64,000 nt of DNA from Vicinamibacterales bacterium (lineage in GTDB: Bacteria; Acidobacteriota; Vicinamibacteria; Vicinamibacterales; 2-12-FULL-66-21). Position 1 is the first letter of the stretch, and each line of letters starts with the position of its first letter. This document shows positions 18,073 through 25,039 of the stretch, piece by piece. The position numbers and the translations under genes were made by a program. A model generated the notes under the pieces. The model saw only the letters and a list, made by a program, of their open reading frames with translations, was not told the origin of the DNA and did no database searches. The DNA lies in the NCBI GenBank assembly GCA_035699745.1, contig DASSPH010000061.1:1-64000 (forward strand). Reading direction: 5' to 3'.

Positions 18073-20310
18073 TCAGAATCGGTAGACCGTTCGCAAAAAC
18101 ACGGTGGCAGCCGTGTAGGGCAGGTACTGATAGCCCAGCAGCAGCGCGCCCGCCGGATCGAGCCGGGTGAGCGCGTCGGCATCGAGGCTGAAATCCTTCA
18201 CGCGGTAGCGCTCGAATCCGACCGAGGCGCCGATCCCCCACCGCTCCCTGAGCGTGTAGAACACGTCGACGTTGCCCCGGCCCAGGTCGCTCCGCACCGG
18301 CGGCAGCTGCGTCGGCGGCGGCAGCGAGGTGGGCACGATCGTCTCCTCGGGAAGCGTGCGATCCGGCACCGGTCCGGTGATGTAGCGATACAGCCCGCGG
18401 GTACGGCTGTAGTCGAAGAACATCGTCAGATCGACGTTCCGAACGATCTGCAGGAATTCCGCGTGGCCGATGATCGAATGCGCCTTGTCGGTCGCGTCGG
18501 TGGCCCAGTTGCGCGACGCATCGTCGAACTGCACGCCGGGACTGGCCTGGCGCGATCGGGACAGGGAGTTGTAGCGCTCGAACGAGTACGACACGCCGGC
18601 GCTGCGGTACTCGTCGGGGGCGTACTCGACGCCCGCCGAATACACCCGGTGGCGATTATCGCGGAGCCCGAACACGCTCTCGCCGTAGTCGTCCTTCCCC
18701 ACCGCGAGCGAGGCGCTCAGCGACATGCTGCTGAGCGGCACGACCGCGCCGGTGATCGTCACGCGGTCGCGATCGCGCGACGCGATGTCGAAGTGCCGCA
18801 TGCCGCCCTGCTCGCCGATGGCGATCAACTCCGCCGCGATCGCCGCCGCGTCCCCCTCACCCCGGCGCTGCGTGTGTTCGTACTTCGAGCGCAGGGTGAA
18901 CCGGCTGTTCCCCACCGTGTCGAACGACAGGCGGAACGTGTTGTCGGTGATCTCTTCGAAGATGCGATGCGTCCGCTCCTCCGCCTGGTGGCCGAAGCCC
19001 ACCCCCGCGGAGAACGTCTGCAGCGGGTTGAACCGGACGTCGGCGTCGAACGTGGCGCGCTTCACGCCGAACGGCTCGGTCTCCTGGAGCGCCGGATTGG
19101 TGACGGTCGACACCGCGTTGTCGTAGCCCACGCGCTGCGTGACCCGGAAGACCGGCGTCTTGTTGTCGTAGTCGTAGGTCCGGAAGCGGACGTCGAAGTC
19201 CACCGTCCGCGTCGGCCTCGAGGTGAAGGTGAGATTCACCGCCGAGGTCCGGGCATGACCGTCCGTCGTGGCGCGTTCGAGCGGCACCACCGGCAGCGCG
19301 GTGTTGATCGTGAACGGCAGGAGCGCCGCGTCGTCGTCACGCAGGCTGCCGGCCGAGACGTAGACGCTGGCCCGCGACTTGTACGGCAGCTTGTACGACA
19401 GCAGGCCGTTGACGCCGATGAACGAGTTGTTCGGCGCGAGCGCGATGCGGCCGCGCGATCCGCCGGAGGTGGTGTCGGTCACGCGGAACGGGTTGTCGAA
19501 CGTCAATGCCGGCACGTCGTTGTGGAACCAGGATCCGGTGTAGCCGCCGCGCACCAGCACGTCGCCGTAGACGTACTCGGCCGACGAATCGACGTCGGTC
19601 AGCTTGTGCTCCACCGGCGCGAACGTCTCGACGACGTTGCCGTGGCCGAAGCTGCCGCCGAACGGAATCGCGCCGTCGCGGTTCGTCTGCCGCACGTTGG
19701 TCTGGATGGTGAAGCCGTTCCTGGCCACGTACTCGGCGCCGCCGTCGAAGATGTGCCGGCGCGAGCTGAGGTCGAACGTGCGCGCGGTCTGCACCGCCGT
19801 CGCCAGATACGACGCCTGCGCCTGCACCTGGGACTGGATGGCGTCGTCGATCTGCAGCTCTCCGGGGGATGTCGCCGAGAAGAGCGTCCGCGTCGTGCGG
19901 CTCATCAACATCGGAATCTGGTCCCACTGCCCCCAGATCTTGAACTGACCGGGGCGCGCCGCCAGGCCGGCGAACCGCTGATCGCGGCGGCCGGCGTGGT
20001 CGGCCGCGAGGTCGAACATCCAGCCGCCCTTTTCCGTGTTGTAGCGCGCCCGATCGAGGAACAGGCCGTCGCCGAGATCGCGGTACCGCTCGTAGCGCGC
20101 GCCGTCGCCGTCGATGTGCGTCCCGCGGACGCCGAAGTCGATGGAGCCGTAGGTCGTCGGCAGCGGCGGGTGTTCGTCGGCTTCGGCGGCCGGCGCCGGG
20201 ATGGGCGGCTGCGCGCCGGGCGGCTTCGGCGTGGCCGGCGGCGTCTGGCCGGCGGCACGGACCGGCAGCAGTCCGAGGAGGATGGCAAGGAACAATAGGC
20301 GAATCCGCAT
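18073..20310 (-). CDS. MtrB/PioB-like decaheme-associated outer-membrane beta-barrel
   Basis: 745 residues with a signal peptide (IRLLFLAILLGLLPVRAAGQ) and a Pro/Ala-rich linker, then an about 28-strand-type barrel pattern: GSIDFGVRG near the start, repeated alternating strands, and a terminal aromatic (VYRF). The overall size and the pairing with a decaheme cytochrome match MtrB/PioB porins, which sheath a multiheme cytochrome to carry electrons across the outer membrane. The signal peptide fixes the start at ATG 20310; an open frame continues upstream but is antisense-like. The decaheme gene ends 11 bp upstream. Confidence 0.85.
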   Translation of the reverse strand: MRIRLLFLAILLGLLPVRAAGQTPPATPKPPGAQPPIPAPAAEADEHPPLPTTYGSIDFGVRGTHIDGDGARYERYRDLGDGLFLDRARYNTEKGGWMFDLAADHAGRRDQRFAGLAARPGQFKIWGQWDQIPMLMSRTTRTLFSATSPGELQIDDAIQSQVQAQASYLATAVQTARTFDLSSRRHIFDGGAEYVARNGFTIQTNVRQTNRDGAIPFGGSFGHGNVVETFAPVEHKLTDVDSSAEYVYGDVLVRGGYTGSWFHNDVPALTFDNPFRVTDTTSGGSRGRIALAPNNSFIGVNGLLSYKLPYKSRASVYVSAGSLRDDDAALLPFTINTALPVVPLERATTDGHARTSAVNLTFTSRPTRTVDFDVRFRTYDYDNKTPVFRVTQRVGYDNAVSTVTNPALQETEPFGVKRATFDADVRFNPLQTFSAGVGFGHQAEERTHRIFEEITDNTFRLSFDTVGNSRFTLRSKYEHTQRRGEGDAAAIAAELIAIGEQGGMRHFDIASRDRDRVTITGAVVPLSSMSLSASLAVGKDDYGESVFGLRDNRHRVYSAGVEYAPDEYRSAGVSYSFERYNSLSRSRQASPGVQFDDASRNWATDATDKAHSIIGHAEFLQIVRNVDLTMFFDYSRTRGLYRYITGPVPDRTLPEETIVPTSLPPPTQLPPVRSDLGRGNVDVFYTLRERWGIGASVGFERYRVKDFSLDADALTRLDPAGALLLGYQYLPYTAATVFLRTVYRF

Positions 20311-20321
20311 GCTGCCTCCCC

Positions 20322-21344
20322 TCACCGGATGAAGAATCGCCCGCTCGGGTGATTCGAGCCGTGGATGCTCGCGTGGCACGTCACGCAGGACCGGGCGTAG
20401 ACGCGGACGCTCGTGTTGATCAGCGACTGGTCGTAGATCGTGCTGGGATGCCGGGTGGCCACGTGACACCGCTGGCACAGCATCGGCGTCTTGACGACCA
20501 GCATGCGTTCGTTCGACGAACCGTGCGGGTCGTGGCAGGTGACGCACCCGTCCCGGCTCGGCGCATGCTCGAACAGGAACGGCCCGCGCTTGTCGGCATG
20601 ACACGACGCGCACATCTCCGCGATCGAGTCCCCCTTCCTGAGCAGCTTGACGTTGGTCGAGCCGTGCAGGTTGTGGCACGTCGAGCACGCCATCTTCCCT
20701 TCGCGCAGCGGCATGTGGCCGGAGCGATCCAGCTTGGCCGCCTTGTCGCGATGGCAGGTGGCGCAGATCTCGGTTTCCGTCTTCGCCTTGAGCAGCGCCT
20801 TGTCCGACAGCGACTTGTGCTGGCTGTGGCAGGTCGTGCAGCTGACGTCGCGGCGCTCGTGCTGGCTGCCGTCCCAGAGCGCATGCTCGCCCCGGTTGTG
20901 GCAGGTGGCGCAGACCGCATTGACCTCGCCCGGCTTCATCGCCTTGAAGTCGTTGACGGCGCGAATGTGATCGGGGTCTTCCGCGTGAAGGCTGCCGGGG
21001 CCATGACAGGTTTCGCAGCCTTGTTTCGCGGCCGGCGTCCGCGGATCCGCAGCCCAGTGGTGAGGGCTCCTCTCGTACCCGGGCTGCTCCTTGTCGTGAC
21101 AGCCGAGGCAGCTCTGGTCCCCGACGTAGGTCGCCTGACCTTTTCCCTGCGTGCGGACTGGCTGGGGCTTGGGAGTCTGGGTGGACTGCGGAAATTTTCC
21201 GGAGGGTGCGTATTCTTTCGCGGCGGGAGGGGTGGTGCCGTCCGTTCCGACACTGGCGCCAACCCCAGCGAGTGCGGCCAACCACACCGCGAAACCCAGC
21301 GCCAACGGCAGCGCGGGGCCCATTTTCCTGACACGTCGGTTCAT
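20322..21344 (-). CDS. decaheme c-type cytochrome, MtrA/DmsE-like
   Basis: 340 residues. One N-terminal membrane/signal segment (LPLALGFAVWLAALAGVGA), a linker, then ten CXXCH motifs: CLGCH, CETCH, CATCH, CTTCH, CATCH, CSTCH, CASCH, CVTCH, CQRCH and CVTCH. The even spacing and distal His residues (SPHHW, SLHAED, SGHMP, EHAPS) fit the MtrA/DmsE group that inserts into an MtrB barrel. It is the first gene of the four-gene operon. ATG 21344 is chosen because the signal sequence starts just after it. Confidence 0.9.
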   Translation of the reverse strand: MNRRVRKMGPALPLALGFAVWLAALAGVGASVGTDGTTPPAAKEYAPSGKFPQSTQTPKPQPVRTQGKGQATYVGDQSCLGCHDKEQPGYERSPHHWAADPRTPAAKQGCETCHGPGSLHAEDPDHIRAVNDFKAMKPGEVNAVCATCHNRGEHALWDGSQHERRDVSCTTCHSQHKSLSDKALLKAKTETEICATCHRDKAAKLDRSGHMPLREGKMACSTCHNLHGSTNVKLLRKGDSIAEMCASCHADKRGPFLFEHAPSRDGCVTCHDPHGSSNERMLVVKTPMLCQRCHVATRHPSTIYDQSLINTSVRVYARSCVTCHASIHGSNHPSGRFFIR

Positions 21345-21506
21345 GCCAACCCCGCTAAGATATCGGCACAACGGTTGCTCCTGCGTCCGGCCGGACGTAT
21401 GGCAGGCATACATCCGAGCCGACGCCGCTCAGCATTTCATAGCACGCGGCCGGATCGCCGGCCAACTTGATGAAGAAGTTTTAATCATTCATTTCGGCGG
21501 ATCGCC

Positions 21507-22208
21507 ATGAACGCTTCGCAGCCTCTGGATCACTCGCGTGCCGTGCTCACCATCGAGGATGAGCCCCGAATTGCGCGGAGCATCGCGCGCCGCCTTCAGC
21601 AGGACGGATTCGCCGTCGACGTGGCGCCGGATGCCGCGACCGGCATGGAACAGCTGCGGCGACACGTTTATGGCTCCGTGATTCTCGATACCACCCTGCC
21701 CGACGGCGACGGGTTCTCGACCTGCCGGCGGATGCGCGCCATGGGCATCAGGGCGCCCATCCTTCTGATCTCCCCTCACGGCCGTATCGCCGATCGCGTC
21801 AGGGGGCTCGATTCCGGCGCCGACGATTACGTGACCAAACCGTTCGCCACGAGCGAATTGAGCGCTCGCGTCCGCGCCCTCTTCCGCCGAAGCGGGTTCG
21901 TGGACGCCCACCGGCTCGTGGTCTCTGACTTGACGCTCAATCCAGTGACCCGCCGGGTCAACCGCGGCAAACGGGAGATCGATCTGACGCCGAAGGAGTT
22001 CGCCCTCCTCGAGTTCCTGATGCGCCGCGCGGGACGGCCGGTGGCGCGCCGTCTCATTGCCGAGCACGTCTGGGGCGTCAACTGGGATCGCCGCACCAAC
22101 GTCATCGACGTGGTGATCAGCAACCTGCGCAAGAAGATCGAACTGCGGACCGAGCGGCCGCTGCTGAGCCCGGTGCGGGGCGTCGGCTACCTGATCGGCG
22201 GCGTGTGA
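21507..22208 (+). CDS. OmpR/PhoB-family response regulator
   Basis: 233 residues. Receiver domain with IEDE, phospho-acceptor Asp61 in [12 protein letters not shown], Ser in the switch position (LLISPHG) and Lys in VTKPF, then a winged-helix DNA-binding domain ([16 protein letters not shown], and [15 protein letters not shown]). No kinase is adjacent. It is divergent from the electron-conduit operon with 162 bp between, making that operon a plausible target. Its 3' end overlaps the convergent cysteine-synthase-like gene by 22 bp. Confidence 0.92.
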   Translation: MNASQPLDHSRAVLTIEDEPRIARSIARRLQQDGFAVDVAPDAATGMEQLRRHVYGSVILDTTLPDGDGFSTCRRMRAMGIRAPILLISPHGRIADRVRGLDSGADDYVTKPFATSELSARVRALFRRSGFVDAHRLVVSDLTLNPVTRRVNRGKREIDLTPKEFALLEFLMRRAGRPVARRLIAEHVWGVNWDRRTNVIDVVISNLRKKIELRTERPLLSPVRGVGYLIGGV

Positions 22209-23326
22209 CCTGCCGCGGGCGCGGGCCGGTGATCGATACAGCCGGAACAGACGCGCGGCAGCGCGCTGAAGCCGATCAATTCGGTCTCGCCTGAGACGTA
22301 CCCCGCCCGAATCGGCTCTTCACAGAGGAGCGCCGTACTCAGATACTTCTTGTTGGAGTCCGGAAACACCGTCACGACGACGGCATCGTCAGGCATATCG
22401 TCCTGAATCGCGAGCGCGGCGGCGAGGTTGGCGCCGGAGGAGATACCGACGCCGAGCCCCAGGTCGCGCGCCAGCATCTGCGCCATCACGATCGCGTCGC
22501 CGTCATGAACGGCCACGATCGCGTCCAGCTCGTCGAGCTTCACCACCGCCGGAATGAATTCGTCGGAAATCCCCTGGATGCGGTGACGGCCGTTCTTGCG
22601 GCCGGTGGACAGCGTCGGCGATTCCGCGGGCTCTACCGGGTGAATGCGCACCGTGGCGCTGCGCGCGCGCAGGCACCGCCCCACGCCCATGACCGTACCG
22701 CCGGTCCCGACGCCGGCGACGAAGGCGTCCGGCACGCGCCCGGCGAGCGCGAGCTGTTCGAGGATCTCACGGCCCGTGCTCGTCTCGTGCGCGTCGGGAT
22801 TGGCGATGTTGGAGAACTGCGCCGGCAGGAAGACGCGCGGATCCGCGGCGGCCATCTCCTCCGCGCGGCGCACGCTGCCCAGAAAACCACCCTCTTCGGC
22901 GCTGACGTTCACGATGCGGGCGCCGAAACTCGTCATGAGATCCCGGCGCTCACGGCTCATCCAGTCCGGCATGAAGATCCTCACGGGATGCCCGAGCGCG
23001 CGGCCGATGGCGGCGAACGAGATGCCGGTGTTCCCGCTGGTCGCTTCGACGATGGTGTCACCGGGACGGAGTCGATCTTCGCGGTAGGCGCGCTCGAGAA
23101 TGTGCAGCGCCATCCGATCCTTGATGCTGCCGGTCAGGTTGAACTGCTCGCACTTGGCGTAGACGGTGCGCCGCCGGCCGCGAACGCTGCAGGCGACGAC
23201 CAGCATCGGCGTATTCCCCACGAGCCGCCGCATCGTCCATAGCCGGTCCTCGACGTCCGCGATGCGAGTGGGGATTATTCCAGCCGGCGCGGATTTTTCC
23301 ACGGCCGGACGGACCGAGATGTCCAC
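22187..23326 (-). CDS. cysteine-synthase-like PLP-dependent beta-replacing enzyme
   Basis: 379 residues, fold-type II PLP enzyme. The PLP Lys is in [11 protein letters not shown], the substrate loop is EATSGNTG, the phosphate-binding loop is [12 protein letters not shown], and GVGISSGAN holds the pyridine-N Ser. The core matches CysK/CysM (O-acetylserine sulfhydrylase). About 40 residues after the usual C-terminus carry CSGCIDHRP, a possible metal or redox site not typical of CysK. GTG 23326 overlaps by one base the stop of an upstream 25-codon frame. Cystathionine beta-synthase-type activity cannot be excluded. Confidence 0.85.
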   Translation of the reverse strand: MDISVRPAVEKSAPAGIIPTRIADVEDRLWTMRRLVGNTPMLVVACSVRGRRRTVYAKCEQFNLTGSIKDRMALHILERAYREDRLRPGDTIVEATSGNTGISFAAIGRALGHPVRIFMPDWMSRERRDLMTSFGARIVNVSAEEGGFLGSVRRAEEMAAADPRVFLPAQFSNIANPDAHETSTGREILEQLALAGRVPDAFVAGVGTGGTVMGVGRCLRARSATVRIHPVEPAESPTLSTGRKNGRHRIQGISDEFIPAVVKLDELDAIVAVHDGDAIVMAQMLARDLGLGVGISSGANLAAALAIQDDMPDDAVVVTVFPDSNKKYLSTALLCEEPIRAGYVSGETELIGFSALPRVCSGCIDHRPAPAAGHTPPIR

Positions 23327-23403
23327 TATTTCACCCCAATCTGGAGGTTTGCCCTGGCGGGAGCAAGATTCACTCCCGGCATCCCGTGGAGGTTCATGTT
23401 CAT
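23326..23403 (-). CDS. 25-residue upstream peptide coupled to the cysK-like gene
   Basis: Met- and Asn-rich N-terminus ([13 protein letters not shown]); its TAG stop shares one base with the GTG start of the cysteine-synthase-like gene. It may be a translational-coupling leader. It has no Cys run, so a classic attenuation peptide is not evident. Confidence 0.3.
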   Translation of the reverse strand: MNMNLHGMPGVNLAPARANLQIGVK

Positions 23404-23479
23404 GTTCGCGCAGAGGGGCGGGGCAGTCGCGGAAGCGTGTGGAGAGCGTCGACGAAGGCGCCTTAGACCGGCCGGATCC

Positions 23480-23749
23480 TCAGCGCCGCGGCCGGCGGCG
23501 TTCGACGCGCAGGGCGCGCGGCCCGCTGATGGGATCTTCGAGCAGCTCGAAGGTGAGCACTTCGCCGATCGCGAGATCGCTGAATCCCGTCCCCTCGCAC
23601 AAGTCGCTCCGGTGGAAGAAGACATGGCGGCGATCGGCCAGGCGGATGAAACCGTGCCCCTGCCCGAGCACCAGCGTCACGATTCGGCCCGACCGCGACG
23701 GCCCTCGCGGCGGCACATTCATCGGCGCGCCCGTCGGAGGTTGTCGCAC
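23480..23749 (-). CDS. cold-shock-domain protein
   Basis: 89 residues. A single OB-fold cold-shock domain begins at SGRIVTLVLGQGHGFIRL, where GHGFI stands for RNP1 (KGFGFI), and HVFFHRSDL stands for RNP2. Such proteins bind single-stranded RNA/DNA and act as RNA chaperones. The domain is preceded by about 20 Pro/Gly-rich residues. GTG 23749 follows the upstream stop by one base, indicating translational coupling; ATG 23722 is the alternative start. It is the last gene of the small operon with the omega-like gene at 24207. Confidence 0.78.
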   Translation of the reverse strand: MRQPPTGAPMNVPPRGPSRSGRIVTLVLGQGHGFIRLADRRHVFFHRSDLCEGTGFSDLAIGEVLTFELLEDPISGPRALRVERRRPRR

Positions 23750-23750
23750 C

Positions 23751-24002
23751 TCAACGGGTCCACGGACCGTACTCGCACCGATTCACGCCGGCAGGTTCAC
23801 CACTGTCCCGGTGGCGTCCTTCGATTTCGGCGCTGATGCGCACCCGGCGCTGCTGCACTTCGACGAAACGGGCGTACTCGACGACACTGCCCGTGATCTC
23901 CCCGCCAACGGCAGGCGATCGGTCGGGAGCGGATGCCGGCGTTCGGAAATCGGTGATCTGCAATGGCGTGCTCCAGTCCGTTTCAGACGCGTCCGCGGTC
24001 AA
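23751..24002 (-). CDS. 83-residue hypothetical protein in the cold-shock operon
   Basis: Not recognised. The middle (GEITGSVVEYARFVEVQQRRVRISAEIEG) looks like an alternating beta/helical folded segment. It starts at a TTG inside the omega-like gene (20-base overlap) and stops one base before the cold-shock gene, so the position argues for a real coupled gene. Function unknown. Confidence 0.45.
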   Translation of the reverse strand: MTADASETDWSTPLQITDFRTPASAPDRSPAVGGEITGSVVEYARFVEVQQRRVRISAEIEGRHRDSGEPAGVNRCEYGPWTR

Positions 24003-24207
24003 CCGCCTGGACGACCTTGCCCTGCGAGACTTCCAGCTGCGCGACGACGGTGTTCCGGTGAACGCCGCCGATCCTCGGCGAACACCCGCGCGTCAATTGA
24101 ATCGCCCTGAGCGAGGCAAGGATGACGAATTGAAACGCCCCGATTCCAGGCGGGCGGCGGATCACGGAACCGGCGGTGATAAGAGGTGAAGACGAGTCCA
24201 CAGCCAT
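23983..24207 (-). CDS. second RNA polymerase omega-like (RpoZ paralogue) protein
   Basis: 74 residues. From residue about 25 it reads FQFVILASLRAIQLTRGCSPR, and then VVAQLEVSQGKV. Aligned by eye with the window's own RpoZ (60185-60343) it keeps F-F-V, A, R-A, Q-L, R-G-C, P-R, G, A, E-V and G-K-V, i.e. close to half of 45 positions. Omega binds the beta' subunit and helps polymerase assembly. The about 24 residues before this core are extra. It heads a tight operon with a hypothetical protein and a cold-shock protein. The ATG lies 5 bases after a strong hairpin. It could be an alternative omega used under stress. Confidence 0.65.
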   Translation of the reverse strand: MAVDSSSPLITAGSVIRRPPGIGAFQFVILASLRAIQLTRGCSPRIGGVHRNTVVAQLEVSQGKVVQAVDRGRV

Positions 24208-24212
24208 TCGAA

Positions 24213-24239
24213 CCCTCACCAGGAAAGCTTTGGTGAGGG
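24213..24239 (-). promoter_or_regulatory. perfect hairpin directly upstream of the omega-like gene
   Basis: On the minus strand CCCTCACCA - 9-base loop - TGGTGAGGG ends five bases before ATG 24207. The 3' arm contains the only Shine-Dalgarno-like sequence (GTGAGGG), so the stem would hide the ribosome-binding site. A TATACT -10-like hexamer at 24289-24284 would give a leader of about 70 nt that includes this hairpin. Confidence 0.55.
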
Positions 24240-24452
24240 CTCGGGCCGGGTCGGCCGAAGAGCTCAGAAAAGCAGGTGGCGCAAGTATACACGGCGGGCC
24301 GCAGGCCGCCGATCATTTCTCGCCCTGATCCTGCCCCGCCGATGTGACGGCCCGGGCGCGCAACCGTGATACGCTGAAGCTCCTTTCCTGAAGTTCCTTC
24401 GCTGCGTTCGCAGGGGCGGCTGAGCATTTCCTCGAGAGAGAGGCATCACGTG

Positions 24453-24653
24453 ATGGACCGAGCAGAAGCGCAGGCGCGCGCGGTGCTTGCCGCCGCACTC
24501 ATCGTCCGCGGAGCGGTGGAAGTTCCGTCGATCCCGTCAGGCGCACGACCGCTGCCCGACGCGGCCGGCGTGCGGCTGCGCGACCTCACGGACTACCTGT
24601 ACCGGCTGATCACCACCGACGACCCGACGGATTCGGACGCGGGACCGCGTTAG
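24453..24653 (+). CDS. small hypothetical protein (66 aa)
   Basis: Acidic, helix-forming protein (AEAQARAVLAAALIVRGAVEVP, then LRDLTDYLYRLITT). Not recognised. GAGAGAGAGG lies upstream of ATG 24453, and a possible promoter (TGTGAC ... ATACGCT) lies at about 24335-24375. It is followed 23 bp later by another small gene of similar size and probably forms an operon with it. Confidence 0.5.
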   Translation: MDRAEAQARAVLAAALIVRGAVEVPSIPSGARPLPDAAGVRLRDLTDYLYRLITTDDPTDSDAGPR

Positions 24654-24676
24654 ACCTTGCGGATGTGAGGACCTCC

Positions 24677-24886
24677 ATGAACACACCAACGCCCCGAACG
24701 GCGGTGAACCCGGCCGACCTCGCCCGCGACCTCGAGGAGCTGATCACTGCTCTCGATCGGCGGCTTCCAGGCGTTGCGCAGGCGGGAGAAGTGGACATCG
24801 CGCGCGACGCCGCTGCCCTGCGCGCCAAGGCCGTCGAGCGGCTCGAGCAGTTGAAGCAGACGACCCGCTCGGGCACGCCCGGTTAG
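24677..24886 (+). CDS. small hypothetical protein (69 aa)
   Basis: Predicted all-helical (LARDLEELITALDRRLPG, then ALRAKAVERLEQLKQ), possibly a short coiled coil. Not recognised. ATG 24677 has GAGG about seven bases upstream. Probably cotranscribed with the preceding small gene. Confidence 0.5.
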   Translation: MNTPTPRTAVNPADLARDLEELITALDRRLPGVAQAGEVDIARDAAALRAKAVERLEQLKQTTRSGTPG

Positions 24887-24955
24887 GCAACTCACGGCCC
24901 GCGATTCATCTGCGCGTGCCGCCGCCGCGGCAACGCCGCGCTCTCGCCATTCTTT

Positions 24956-24973
24956 ACGGAATTCTTATTCCGT
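24956..24973 (+). promoter_or_regulatory. hairpin in the kup 5' region
   Basis: Perfect inverted repeat ACGGAAT-TCTT-ATTCCGT, AT-richer than its surroundings, about 65 bases upstream of the proposed kup start. It could be an operator or an mRNA leader stem. Confidence 0.35.
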
Positions 24974-25039
24974 TCCACGGTATCAATCAGGAGACCGTCC
25001 GCTCCCCTCGAGGCGCGGGCGAGCGCTCCTGGAGGCATC

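Noticed and set aside
17944-20298. 784-codon plus-strand open frame over the MtrB-like gene
   Set aside because: Antisense shadow; Arg/Val/His-rich with no domain, while the opposite strand encodes a full barrel with a signal peptide.
21345-21413. Upstream start for the decaheme cytochrome giving an MYACHTSG N-terminus
   Set aside because: This would put a non-signal segment before the signal peptide; the ACH is not a heme motif.
24453-24886. Toxin-antitoxin pair from two adjacent small genes
   Set aside because: Neither protein resembles a known toxin or a DNA-binding antitoxin, and they do not overlap.
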